In this document: piece after piece, positions 1-7,734 of the stretch
Layout: each line of letters opens with the position of its first letter
Numbering within the stretch: position 1 is the stretch's first letter
NCBI GenBank assembly: GCA_902494195.1
Contig: CABUSH010000030.1
Span: 1 to 24,978, forward strand
DNA length: 24,978 bases
DNA from: an uncultured Collinsella sp.
GTDB taxonomy: Bacteria; Actinomycetota; Coriobacteriia; Coriobacteriales; Coriobacteriaceae
Reading direction: 5' to 3'
Notes under the pieces: model-generated
The model's input: the letters and a program-made list of their open reading frames with translations, nothing else
What the model was told of the DNA's origin: nothing
Database searches by the model: none
Program-made: the position numbers and the translations under genes

Positions 1-51
1 GCAAGCGTCGACTAAACGTGCAGCGTGCGCGGGCCCTCCCGACGGGAAACG

Positions 52-76
52 AAAAAGCCCGGTTTAAGACCGGGCT
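52..76 (-). terminator. Rho-independent terminator of the small RNA
   Basis: AGCCCGGT (56-63) pairs with ACCGGGCT (69-76) around a 5-nt loop. The A-run at 52-56 becomes a T-run on the minus strand, so the terminator points leftward, in line with the RNA at 77-199. The first 51 nt of the window hold nothing I can assign. Confidence 0.7.
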
Positions 77-199
77 CGAACAAACACGCCTATTGACAAT
101 GGCTTTCTCATATTAAAGGGGTCGCCGCCGCTAAGGCGTTGACCCCTTAATCCAAGCAACGGCGCTGCCCAGCTTTCCAGAACTTGGGCTGCCGTCGAA
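52..199 (-). ncRNA. Probable stand-alone structured small RNA (about 148 nt)
   Basis: No open gene fits this stretch, but on the minus strand it has the parts of an RNA gene. A sigma70-like promoter lies at 203-231, and the predicted transcript ends in a hairpin plus T-run at 52-76. Between them are two more helices. Stem 1 pairs 191-197 with 157-163 (seven pairs, one G-U) and encloses an inner GCCCA/TGGGC stem. Stem 2 pairs 141-148 with 116-123 (AAGGGGTC/GACCCCTT) and is extended inward by CGCC/GGCG. The size and promoter-helices-terminator layout would suit a 6S-like or lineage-specific RNA such as the Collinsella-1 class, but I cannot match it to any family from memory. It could instead be an attenuated leader of a minus-strand gene lying left of the window. 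The RNA call is an inference from structure and signals. Confidence 0.6.
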
Positions 200-202
200 A
201 CT

Positions 203-231
203 ATTCTACCCACGAATGACATTTTGGACAA
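203..231 (-). promoter_or_regulatory. Sigma70-type promoter of the minus-strand small RNA
   Basis: Read on the minus strand, a -35 box TTGTCC (226-231) and a -10 box TAGAAT (203-208) are separated by exactly 17 nt. The predicted start falls at about 196-199, at the beginning of the first RNA helix. This is one of the best matched promoters in the window. Confidence 0.6.
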
Positions 232-288
232 TCGGTAATGCCGCTCTAAAAGCCTGGCACAACCGGCACAACCTAGGCGGTCGCTGGA

Positions 289-388
289 TGTGACAAAGAG
301 GCTGCCCCTTTGTCACATTCCAAATATTGCCTTTACGTGTTGATACACACGGTGTGCAATAATACTCGCACTGTGCAATAGCGCACAG
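289..388. promoter_or_regulatory. Palindrome-rich operator/promoter region upstream of the TetR gene
   Basis: Three inverted repeats lie between the small-RNA promoter and the TetR start. TGTGACAAAG (289-298) is repeated inverted at 308-317 with a 9-nt spacer. CACACGGTGTG (346-356) is a perfect 11-nt palindrome. CTGTGC (371-376) faces GCACAG (383-388). The last two share the word TGTGCAATA. Possible promoter boxes (TTGTCA at 310-315, TTGATA at 340-345, TAATAC at 360-365) overlap these repeats but none has ideal spacing. TetR regulators commonly bind palindromes in front of their own gene, so autoregulation is a reasonable inference. Confidence 0.45.
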
Positions 389-409
389 GCTGAGTAACAA
401 GGAGGACGC

Positions 410-1120
410 TTGTCCCAGCTCGAGAAATGCGATCGCCGGTCCCTTCGCTCGCAGCGTGCCCTTCGCCAGGCGCTTGCCAGCGAGCTTGCCGAAAGCGGCG
501 ACCTTTCGCGCATTAACGTCGCGTCGCTCACCGAGCGCGCCGGTCTTACACGCCGCACGTTCTATTCGCACTACCGCGATATCCCCGACTTTATCAGCCA
601 GATCGAGGACGGCCTGCTTGCCGAGATTCGCGAGCGGGTGGAGCTTATCACCGCAGCTCAATTACCCGATCTTTACCGCAATATCGACGAGCTCGAGCCG
701 GCACCCGGTTCGGTTGAGCTGCTTCGCTATCTTGCGGCTAATCGCGACCTTATCGGGGCCCTGCTGGGCCCGGGCGGCGACCCCGCCTTTATTAAAAAGA
801 TCATCGATACCGCACGCGAGGCCGTGGTGCCGCGTGCACAGACGGGCATTTTGGGCTTGGCGCTGGGCACCTTCTTTGACTACTACGTCACCTATGTCGT
901 GAGTGCCGAGGTCGGCATGATCCAACGTTGGTTTGAGCGTGACCTTTCTGAATCGCCCGAGACCATGGCGCGCATTATGACGGTCATCGCCTTTGTGCGC
1001 CCCGGCGACCTGTATGGCCAACCCATCGATATCAACGTGCCGGAATACGGCATGAAGCTATTGAATCTGCAGCTCGAGGATGCGGTCGACACCACCGCAA
1101 CCGTCGAGTCCAACAACTAA
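410..1120 (+). CDS. TetR/AcrR family transcriptional regulator
   Basis: A 236-residue DNA-binding regulator. The N-terminal helix-turn-helix spans about residues 12-62, with the recognition part GLTRRTFYSHYRDI at 45-58, the classic TetR signature. The C-terminal ligand domain, with an aromatic YYVTYV stretch and a QRWFERDLSESPE motif, resembles the TetR_C_8 type. The start is a TTG codon, supported by AAGGAGG at 399-405; no ATG fits better. The gene ends 12 nt before the dehydratase-activase gene, with a fresh RBS between them, so the two probably form an operon. The upstream palindromes suggest it represses its own promoter and with it the downstream enzyme. The ligand is unknown; an acyl-CoA or related metabolite would fit the context but is inference. 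Confidence 0.88.
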   Translation: MSQLEKCDRRSLRSQRALRQALASELAESGDLSRINVASLTERAGLTRRTFYSHYRDIPDFISQIEDGLLAEIRERVELITAAQLPDLYRNIDELEPAPGSVELLRYLAANRDLIGALLGPGGDPAFIKKIIDTAREAVVPRAQTGILGLALGTFFDYYVTYVVSAEVGMIQRWFERDLSESPETMARIMTVIAFVRPGDLYGQPIDINVPEYGMKLLNLQLEDAVDTTATVESNN

Positions 1121-1132
1121 GAGGAGAGACAG

Positions 1133-4100
1133 ATGAGCAAACTCGTCGAGGGCATTAAGGACCGTGTGGTTGCTGCCGCACGCGAGGCCGCGCCCGCCGT
1201 GGTGGACGCCGCGCAGAAGGCCGCGACCGCGGCTGCCGAGAAAGTTGCCGAGGCGGTTGCCGAGGCCAAGAACGCGGCAGGGGAGACGCCCGTCGCTAGC
1301 GAGCCCGTCACTGCCGCTGAGCCCGTAGCCGCCGCCCACGCCCCCGAAGGCGCGATCTTCAACCCCGAGGCCGCTCGCGGCAACCTGCACCTGGGCATCG
1401 ACGTGGGCTCCACCACCGTTAAGCTCGCTGTGCTCAACGACGACAACCAGATTGTCTACGCCAAGTACCAGCGTCACCACACTGACGTCCGCGCTTGCGC
1501 CCGCGACTTGTTCGAGGGTGCCGCGACCGTGCTGCCGACGGCCCAAATGACCTGCGCCATTACCGGCTCGGGCGGCCTGCTGCTGTCCCAGTGGCTCGAC
1601 CTGGAGTTTGTCCAGGAGGTCATCGCCAGCAAGCGTGCCGTCGAGACCCTTATCCCGGCCACCGATGTCGCCATCGAGCTGGGCGGCGAGGACGCCAAGA
1701 TCATCTACTTCGACAACGGCATCGAGCAGCGCATGAACGGCACCTGCGCCGGCGGCACTGGCGCGTTCATCGACCAGATGGCCACTCTGCTGCACACCGA
1801 CGCCAGCGGCCTCAACGAGCTCGCGGCCAACGCCACCACCATCTATCCAATCGCCAGCCGCTGCGGCGTCTTTGCCAAGACCGACGTCCAGCCGCTGCTC
1901 AACGAAGGCGCCCGCCCCGAGGACGTGGCGGCCTCCATCTTCCAGGCTGTCGTGACCCAGACTATCTCGGGCCTGGCGTGCGGCCGTCCCATCCGCGGCA
2001 ACGTCGCCTTCCTGGGCGGCCCGCTGCAGTACCTCTCCGAGCTGCGCCACCGCTTCTACCTTACGCTCAACCTGGACGAGGAGCACCGCATTGTGCCCCA
2101 AAACGCTCACCTGTTTGTGGCGAGCGGCGCCGCCATGGCGCATGAGTCCAACAAGCTCAGCACGTTCCCGCAGCTCATCGAGGCTATCGATGCCCTGGGT
2201 GACACACAGGGTGCCGAGGTCGAGCGCCTGGATCCGCTCTTTGCCACCGACGAGGACTTCGCCGAGTTCAAAACCCGCCACGACCAGGAAGTCGTCCCCA
2301 AGGGCAAGCTCGACGGCTACACCGGCCGCGTGTTCATTGGCATCGACGCCGGTTCCACCACCATGAAGGCCGCGCTCGTAGGCGAGGACGGCCAGCTGCT
2401 GCATACCTGGTATGGCAACAACAACGGCGACATCCTGGGTACGGCCAAGGTCATCATGGCCGATTTCTACAACCACATCCCCGCCGGCTGCACCATCGGC
2501 CACGTGACCACCACGGGCTACGGCGAGGCGCTGCTCATCGAGGCTCTCAAGGCCGATTCCGGCGAGATTGAGACCGTTGCGCACCTGCGCGGCGCCAAGG
2601 CATTCCTGCCCGGCGTTGAGTTTATCCTGGACATCGGTGGCCAGGACATGAAGTGCCTGCGCGTCAAGGACGGCGTTATCGAGCACATCATGCTCAACGA
2701 GGCCTGCTCGTCGGGTTGCGGTAGCTTTATCGAGAGCTTCGCCGTGTCTATGAACATGGACGTGCGCGCGTTCGCCGATGCCGCCATCCATGCCAAGGCC
2801 CCGGTCGACCTGGGTAGTCGCTGCACGGTCTTCATGAACTCACGCGTCAAGCAGGCGCAAAAGGAAGGCGCCACGGTGGGCGACATCGCGGCCGGCCTGT
2901 CCTATTCCGTCATCAAGAATGCCCTGTTCAAGGTCATTAAGCTGCGCGACCCCAAGGAGATCGGCAGCCAGGTGATCGTTCAGGGTGGCACCTTTATGTC
3001 CGATGCCACGCTGCGCGCGTTTGAGCAGCTCACCGGCGTTCATGCCGTGCGTCCCGACATCGCCGGCTGCATGGGCGCCTATGGTGCGGCCCTGCTCGCC
3101 CGCGATCACGCCGGCGCCGACGGCACCTCGACCATCCTTTCGGCCGAGGACATCGCGCACCTTACCGTGACGCAAAAGCATGTCCGCTGCGGTCGCTGCT
3201 CCAACAACTGCCAGCTTACCGTCAACGACTTTGGCGGCGGCAGGCGCTTTATCACCGGCAACCGCTGCGAGAAGGGCGCCGGCCACAAAAAGCAGAAGAC
3301 CGAGGCGCCCAACCTCTTCAAAAAGAAAAACGAGCTGCTCTTTAACCGCGAGGTGCTGAGCCCCGACGAGGCCCCGCGCGGCACCGTGGGTATCCCTCGC
3401 GCACTCAACATGTACGAGAACTACCCCTTCTGGCACGCGTTCTTTACGCGCCTGGGCTTTAGCGTGCAGCTGTCCGACCAGTCGAGCAAAAAGACCTACC
3501 AGGCGGGCATCGAGTCCATGCCGTCCGAGAGCGTGTGCTACCCGGCAAAGATGAGCCACGGCCATGTGATGAACCTTATCGACCGCGATGTCGACTTCAT
3601 TTGGATGCCGTGCGTGCGCTGGGAGCGCAAGGAGGATCCGACCGCCGGCAACTGCTATAACTGTCCCATCGTCATGAGCTACCCCACGGCGCTGGCGCTC
3701 AATATCGACGAGATCCGCGAGCAGAATATCGAGTTCCTGTACCCGTTTGTGCCCTATCACGACAAGACCGAGCTCAAGCGCCGCCTGTATCAGGTGCTCG
3801 CCGTCGACCGTGTGGCCGATGCCGAGGCTGGTCGCGGCCGCGTGCGTGGTCCCAAGATCACGCGCTCCGAGGTCGATGCTGCCGTCAACGCCGCCTTCGA
3901 GGCCGATGCGCGCTTCCACGAGGATATCCAGACCATGGGCGAGGAGGCTCTTAAGTGGGTCGAGGACCACGGCGGCCACGGCATCGTACTCGCCGGTCGT
4001 CCCTACCACAACGACCCCGAGATCAACCACGCCCTGCCCGAGCTTATCTCGAGTTTTGGCTTTGCGGTCTTTACCGAGGATTCGCTCGCGCATCTCGTGA

Positions 4101-5914
4101 AGCCCGAGCGCCCCATCCGCGTCGTCGACCAGTGGATGTACCACAGCCGCCTGTACGCCATCGCCCGTTTTGTGACGATGCGCAACGATCTGGACCTGAT
4201 CCAGCTCAACTCTTTCGGCTGCGGCCTGGACGCCCTGACCACCGATCAGGTGCAGGAGATTCTGGAAGCCAGCGGCAAGATCTACACCGTGCTCAAGATC
4301 GACGAGGTGTCCAACCTGGGCGCCGCGCGCATCCGCATCCGCTCACTCATGGCGGCGCTTAAGGACCAGGAGGCCGAACGCTTGGCCGAGGCCACGGCCG
4401 CGGGCGAGGCCTACGAGCAGGGCGATGCCGCGCCGGTGGCGCCCTCCAAGGATGCCCCCGCGTTCGCGAGCCGCAAGTACACGTTCGAGGCGCAGCGCGA
4501 GAGTGCATCGACCGCGTGGCCCAAGGTGCCCTTCACCGAGCAGATGCGCGACGAGGGCTACACCATCCTGTGCCCGCAGATGGCGCCGATCCACTTTGAC
4601 CTGGTCAAAGAGGTGTTCCGTGGTGCTGGCTACAACTTGGAGCTGCTGCCCTCGACCGATCACGACGCCGTCGAGGCCGGCCTGCGCTACGTGAACAATG
4701 ACATTTGCTATCCGTCCATTTTGGTGACCGGCCAGATTATGGAGGCCATCGAGAGCGGTCGGTACGACCTGTCCAAGACGGCCGTGGTTATCAGCCAGAC
4801 CGGCGGCGGCTGCCGTGCCACCAATTACATCGCGCTCATCCGCAAGGCCCTGCGCGAGAGCGGCCATCCTGAGATCCCGGTGATCTCGCTTTCGGCCGTG
4901 GCGCTCGGCGAGGACAACCCCGGCTTTAAGATTACGCCGGCGCTGCTCAAGCAGGCAGTCTACGCGGTGCTCTTTGGCGACGTGATGATGCAGATGCTCT
5001 ACCGCTGCCGCCCGTACGAGGCAACGCCTGGTGCCGCCAACGCGCTCTACGAGGAGTACATGGCGCGCGCCCGCAAGCTGGCGCCTAAGTTCAACAGGCA
5101 TAACTACACCAAGCTGTGCCGCGAGGCCATCCGCGCGTTCGACACCATGCCGCTCGTGGGCGAGGGTACCAAGCCGCGCGTGGGCGTGGTCGGTGAGATC
5201 TTGGTCAAGTTCCACCCTACGGCCAACAACCACGTGGTCGACGTGATCGAGCGCGAGGGCTGCGAGGCTGTGGTGCCGGGCCTGCTCGATTTCTTCCTGT
5301 ACTCCATGAGTAATGCCGAGCTGCAGAAGGACGAGCTGGGAAGCTCTGCCACTACGCGCGCGGGCATGCAGGCGCTCATTAAGCTGGTGGACTGGATGCG
5401 TACGCCGGTGGAGGAGATGCTCGAAAAGTCCCGCCGCTTTGAGGCGCCCGAGCGCATCGGCACCATGGCCGACAAGGCCCGCACGGTGCTTTCGGTGTGC
5501 AACAACATGGGCGAGGGCTGGCTGCTCACGGCCGAGATGCTCGACCTGATTGATCATGGCGCGCCCAACATCATCTGCACGCAACCCTTCGCGTGCCTGC
5601 CCAACCATGTGGTGGGCAAGGCCGTGATCAAGGAGCTGCGCCGTCAACATCCCGAGAGCAACATCGTTGCGGTGGACTATGATCCTGGTGCGTCCGAGGT
5701 CAACCAGCTCAACCGTATTAAGCTCATGATCAGCGTTGCCAAGGAAAACATGCGCGCCGGCAAGGGCTTTAAGCTCGAGAAGGTGGCGCCGCTCGCGATG
5801 GACGAGGTCACCGGCCAGATGCGTGCCCATGATGGCTGCGTGAGCTGCGGACCGGCCAGCGAGGAGGCCGTTGCATCGGTCGCCAAGCGTCTGGGACGCG
5901 GCATTAAGAAGTAG
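1133..5914 (+). CDS. Fused 2-hydroxyacyl-CoA dehydratase activase / dehydratase-like protein
   Basis: A 1593-residue protein of the BadF/BadG/BcrA/HgdC activase superfamily. Order: an Ala-rich amphipathic extension (1-80); a first ASKHA ATPase domain (LGIDVGSTTVK at 87-97, Cys205 in GTCAGGTG); a second ASKHA domain (FIGIDAGSTTMK from 401, Cys525 and Cys529 in ACSSGCGS); a Cys cluster C686-x2-C689-x3-C693 with Cys712; a DUF2229-type region (from about 750); and an HgdB-like region (about 1136-1560), ending with a CVSCGP motif. In characterised activases, ATP hydrolysis and a 4Fe-4S cluster drive single-electron reduction of a dehydratase; the conserved cysteines fit such clusters. These long fusions are widespread in anaerobes, but I know of no established substrate. 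RBS GAGGAGA at 1121-1127. Probably co-transcribed with the TetR gene. The Ala-rich N-terminus is the least usual part. Confidence 0.88.
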   Translation: MSKLVEGIKDRVVAAAREAAPAVVDAAQKAATAAAEKVAEAVAEAKNAAGETPVASEPVTAAEPVAAAHAPEGAIFNPEAARGNLHLGIDVGSTTVKLAVLNDDNQIVYAKYQRHHTDVRACARDLFEGAATVLPTAQMTCAITGSGGLLLSQWLDLEFVQEVIASKRAVETLIPATDVAIELGGEDAKIIYFDNGIEQRMNGTCAGGTGAFIDQMATLLHTDASGLNELAANATTIYPIASRCGVFAKTDVQPLLNEGARPEDVAASIFQAVVTQTISGLACGRPIRGNVAFLGGPLQYLSELRHRFYLTLNLDEEHRIVPQNAHLFVASGAAMAHESNKLSTFPQLIEAIDALGDTQGAEVERLDPLFATDEDFAEFKTRHDQEVVPKGKLDGYTGRVFIGIDAGSTTMKAALVGEDGQLLHTWYGNNNGDILGTAKVIMADFYNHIPAGCTIGHVTTTGYGEALLIEALKADSGEIETVAHLRGAKAFLPGVEFILDIGGQDMKCLRVKDGVIEHIMLNEACSSGCGSFIESFAVSMNMDVRAFADAAIHAKAPVDLGSRCTVFMNSRVKQAQKEGATVGDIAAGLSYSVIKNALFKVIKLRDPKEIGSQVIVQGGTFMSDATLRAFEQLTGVHAVRPDIAGCMGAYGAALLARDHAGADGTSTILSAEDIAHLTVTQKHVRCGRCSNNCQLTVNDFGGGRRFITGNRCEKGAGHKKQKTEAPNLFKKKNELLFNREVLSPDEAPRGTVGIPRALNMYENYPFWHAFFTRLGFSVQLSDQSSKKTYQAGIESMPSESVCYPAKMSHGHVMNLIDRDVDFIWMPCVRWERKEDPTAGNCYNCPIVMSYPTALALNIDEIREQNIEFLYPFVPYHDKTELKRRLYQVLAVDRVADAEAGRGRVRGPKITRSEVDAAVNAAFEADARFHEDIQTMGEEALKWVEDHGGHGIVLAGRPYHNDPEINHALPELISSFGFAVFTEDSLAHLVKPERPIRVVDQWMYHSRLYAIARFVTMRNDLDLIQLNSFGCGLDALTTDQVQEILEASGKIYTVLKIDEVSNLGAARIRIRSLMAALKDQEAERLAEATAAGEAYEQGDAAPVAPSKDAPAFASRKYTFEAQRESASTAWPKVPFTEQMRDEGYTILCPQMAPIHFDLVKEVFRGAGYNLELLPSTDHDAVEAGLRYVNNDICYPSILVTGQIMEAIESGRYDLSKTAVVISQTGGGCRATNYIALIRKALRESGHPEIPVISLSAVALGEDNPGFKITPALLKQAVYAVLFGDVMMQMLYRCRPYEATPGAANALYEEYMARARKLAPKFNRHNYTKLCREAIRAFDTMPLVGEGTKPRVGVVGEILVKFHPTANNHVVDVIEREGCEAVVPGLLDFFLYSMSNAELQKDELGSSATTRAGMQALIKLVDWMRTPVEEMLEKSRRFEAPERIGTMADKARTVLSVCNNMGEGWLLTAEMLDLIDHGAPNIICTQPFACLPNHVVGKAVIKELRRQHPESNIVAVDYDPGASEVNQLNRIKLMISVAKENMRAGKGFKLEKVAPLAMDEVTGQMRAHDGCVSCGPASEEAVASVAKRLGRGIKK

Positions 5915-5942
5915 TTGGCCTGCTTTGGGCTAGATATGAGGC

Positions 5943-5979
5943 AAACGGGTGGTAGCCGTGCCGGCTACTACCCGTTTTT
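5943..5979 (+). terminator. Terminator of the TetR/dehydratase-activase operon
   Basis: A long hairpin, AACGGGTGGTAGCC paired with GGCTACTACCCGTT around a short loop, followed by TTTTT at 5975-5979. It lies 29 nt after the stop codon. Confidence 0.85.
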
Positions 5980-5999
5980 GCTGGACATATGTTGCGCAA

Positions 6000-6220
6000 A
6001 TGACCTTGCTACAGCCTTCCGTGGGCTTGCCCGATTTTTGGGCCGGCTCGGGCTTTGAGGACAAGCTGCTGCAAGCCCAGGGCGATTTTTCGCTCAACGC
6101 GGGCCAGCACAGCGTGACCTATCTGCCAAACGACGAGATGATCGCTGCGGACTGCCCATCGCCACCTACGAGATGGAAGCCGAAAAGTATATCTACCGCG
6201 TGTACAAGTACGAGCTGTAG
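6000..6220 (+). pseudogene. Frameshifted remnant of an unidentified gene
   Basis: Between the operon terminator and the convergent DUF389 gene is a protein-like stretch in two frames. From the ATG at 6000 the first frame reads plausibly (PDFWAGSGFEDKLLQAQ, then NAGQHSVTYLPNDEMIA). At about 6142-6152 the sensible reading moves to another frame, giving LPIATYEMEAEKYIYRVYKY and a stop at 6218-6220. Charge and hydrophobic patterns on both sides look like real protein, so a small indel in a decayed or truncated gene is the simplest reading. I do not recognise the family. Positions 6221-6287 contain nothing I can support. Confidence 0.5.
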
Positions 6221-6287
6221 GGCCGCGCTTGGCTGTGCCTGTGCCCCGCGGCCGCGCTCTCGTGCCGGGTCCACCTCGCGTCCCGCA

Positions 6288-7427
6288 TCACTTCACATCG
6301 AACTCCACGCGATCGAGTTCGGGTGCGTTGAGGTCGATGAGTTTGCGGGCGACGTGGCGGTCGTGCGCCCCGAGCGCCTCGCTCGTTGTCACATGGGCGA
6401 CAACCTCGCGCTCGACGATGCCCTCTTCCTCGCCCTCGGCAGCCGAGGTCTCGACGGCGACGGTGTAATCCTTAAAGCCTGGCAGCACCGCGGCAAGCTC
6501 GCGCGTGGTCTCGGTGACGCCGTAGCCGTCCTGCACGCCGGCCTGCGCCGAGCCAATAGACCCCGCGGTCATAACGATGCAGGGGATGGCAAAGATCACC
6601 GTGCCCACAATAATGCGGCGGCGCACCTTGCGTGACAGCTCGTCGACCTCGGCATTTTCCTCGGCGGTCACAATGCCGTCGCCGTTGAGGTCGCGCTTGA
6701 GCGGCACACGCAAAAGAAGCAATACGGCTTCGGCCGCCAGCGCGATAAAGACGACGTTGATGCCAAACTCGTAGAGCGCCGAGAGAAACAGCGATCCGCT
6801 TGCGATGGCGATGCCGTAGCCTGCTGCGCACAGGGGCGGCATCAGCGCGGTTGCCACGGCCACACCGGCGATGAGCGTGGCGGGTTCCTGGTCGCGCGAG
6901 TTGCCCAGGCCACCCGCAAAGCCGCCGGCGAGCGCGACAGCGAGGTCCCACACGGTGGGCGTCGAGTTGTCGATAATGGCGGCTGTGGTGGCGCCAAGGG
7001 GCGAGAGCTTAAAGTACAACGTGGAGGTGACCAGGCAAAAGGCCATTTGCAGCGCAAGGCTGGCGACGGCTTCGACGGTAATCTCGCGGTCGAGCGTGGC
7101 GATGCCGTATGCCATGGCAAGGACCGAGCCCATGAGCGGGCAGATGAGCATGGCGCCCACGATGGCGATGTCCGAATCGATATCGAGGCCGATGCTTGCG
7201 ATGAGCATGGCGATGATGAGGATGCACAGGTGAGAGCCGGTCAGGCGTGCCCCGTTTACAAAACGCTTGCGGATCACGTGATAGGGCGCGCGTCCTTCGC
7301 GAATGTTGGACGCGCGCTTGAGGAAGCGGGTGATGTTTTCCATGGCTTCGCTATGAGCAGGGCGGATGCCGTGGCGCCGGTGATGGCGTTCGCGTAGTCG
7401 CTTGATCTGTTGTTTGTCGAGTTCCAT
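6288..7427 (-). CDS. DUF389 family polytopic membrane protein with an EF-hand-like loop
   Basis: A 379-residue DUF389 (TIGR00341-like) membrane protein of unknown function. The hydrophilic basic N-terminus (about 1-65) is followed by the family hallmark, a hydrophobic stretch with LDIDSDIAIVGAMLICPLMG. Several more membrane spans run to about residue 235, with a further helix at about 272-290 and a soluble C-terminal tail. At 246-257 is a perfect EF-hand calcium-loop pattern (DLNGDGIVTAEE; D1, N3, D5, G6, V8, E12) in the loop before the last helix, which is unusual for this family as I know it. The frame is open further upstream, but the ATG at 7425-7427 is preferred because GAGGTGG lies just before it and the upstream residues look non-coding. 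A monocistronic gene read leftward. Confidence 0.82.
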   Translation of the reverse strand: MELDKQQIKRLRERHHRRHGIRPAHSEAMENITRFLKRASNIREGRAPYHVIRKRFVNGARLTGSHLCILIIAMLIASIGLDIDSDIAIVGAMLICPLMGSVLAMAYGIATLDREITVEAVASLALQMAFCLVTSTLYFKLSPLGATTAAIIDNSTPTVWDLAVALAGGFAGGLGNSRDQEPATLIAGVAVATALMPPLCAAGYGIAIASGSLFLSALYEFGINVVFIALAAEAVLLLLRVPLKRDLNGDGIVTAEENAEVDELSRKVRRRIIVGTVIFAIPCIVMTAGSIGSAQAGVQDGYGVTETTRELAAVLPGFKDYTVAVETSAAEGEEEGIVEREVVAHVTTSEALGAHDRHVARKLIDLNAPELDRVEFDVK

Positions 7428-7734
7428 GTCCACCTCGTTCCAGCGCGGTCCGCGCAACGCGCCCGTTGTCTTAACTCTACACCGTGGCGGGCGGGGTGTC
7501 TGTTGGATGCGGAATCCGATAGGGCGGATGACGCGGGAGCAAATGCAAATTACAGGCTCAATTCGATCCCGCAAGAATATGATGCACCAGCTCCTACATA
7601 TGTGACGAAATTGTGAAGCACGAGAGCGCTAATTTCAAAAAATCCGCTGGTCGCCAATGTTGCGCAACAGAATTCAAAAATCGACAGCTACCGTTTGATA
7701 CGTATGGATACATCCGTGTCAAAGGGAGAAAGCC
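7428..7734. promoter_or_regulatory. Divergent intergenic region with a TGTTGCGCAACA palindrome
   Basis: This 307-nt AT-richer gap lies between the divergent DUF389 and surface-protein genes. Its clearest signal is the perfect 12-bp palindrome TGTTGCGCAACA at 7658-7669, inside the 15-mer CAATGTTGCGCAACA (7655-7669), which recurs exactly at 23892-23906. It lies 66 nt before the surface-protein start codon, a typical operator or activator distance. A weak minus-strand -10-like TAGAGT near 7473-7478 could serve DUF389. No convincing sigma70 promoter was found for the surface protein, so activator dependence is possible. Confidence 0.5.

Noticed and set aside
256..273. Two adjacent copies of GGCACAACC upstream of the TetR gene
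   Set aside because: Only a 9-bp tandem duplication with no further support; could be chance or a weak binding site.
206..661. A 151-codon minus-strand frame across the TetR promoter and gene start
   Set aside because: It runs antisense through the TetR gene and through the small-RNA promoter; its residues do not resemble any known family.
1058..2791. A 577-codon minus-strand frame antisense to the dehydratase activase
   Set aside because: Long antisense frames are common in GC-rich genes with strong codon bias. The sense frame has clear family motifs.
5989..5999. Third copy of the TGTTGCGCAACA site as an active operator
   Set aside because: Only ATGTTGCGCAA is kept and it abuts a gene remnant; it is mentioned as supporting evidence but not called as a separate regulatory feature.
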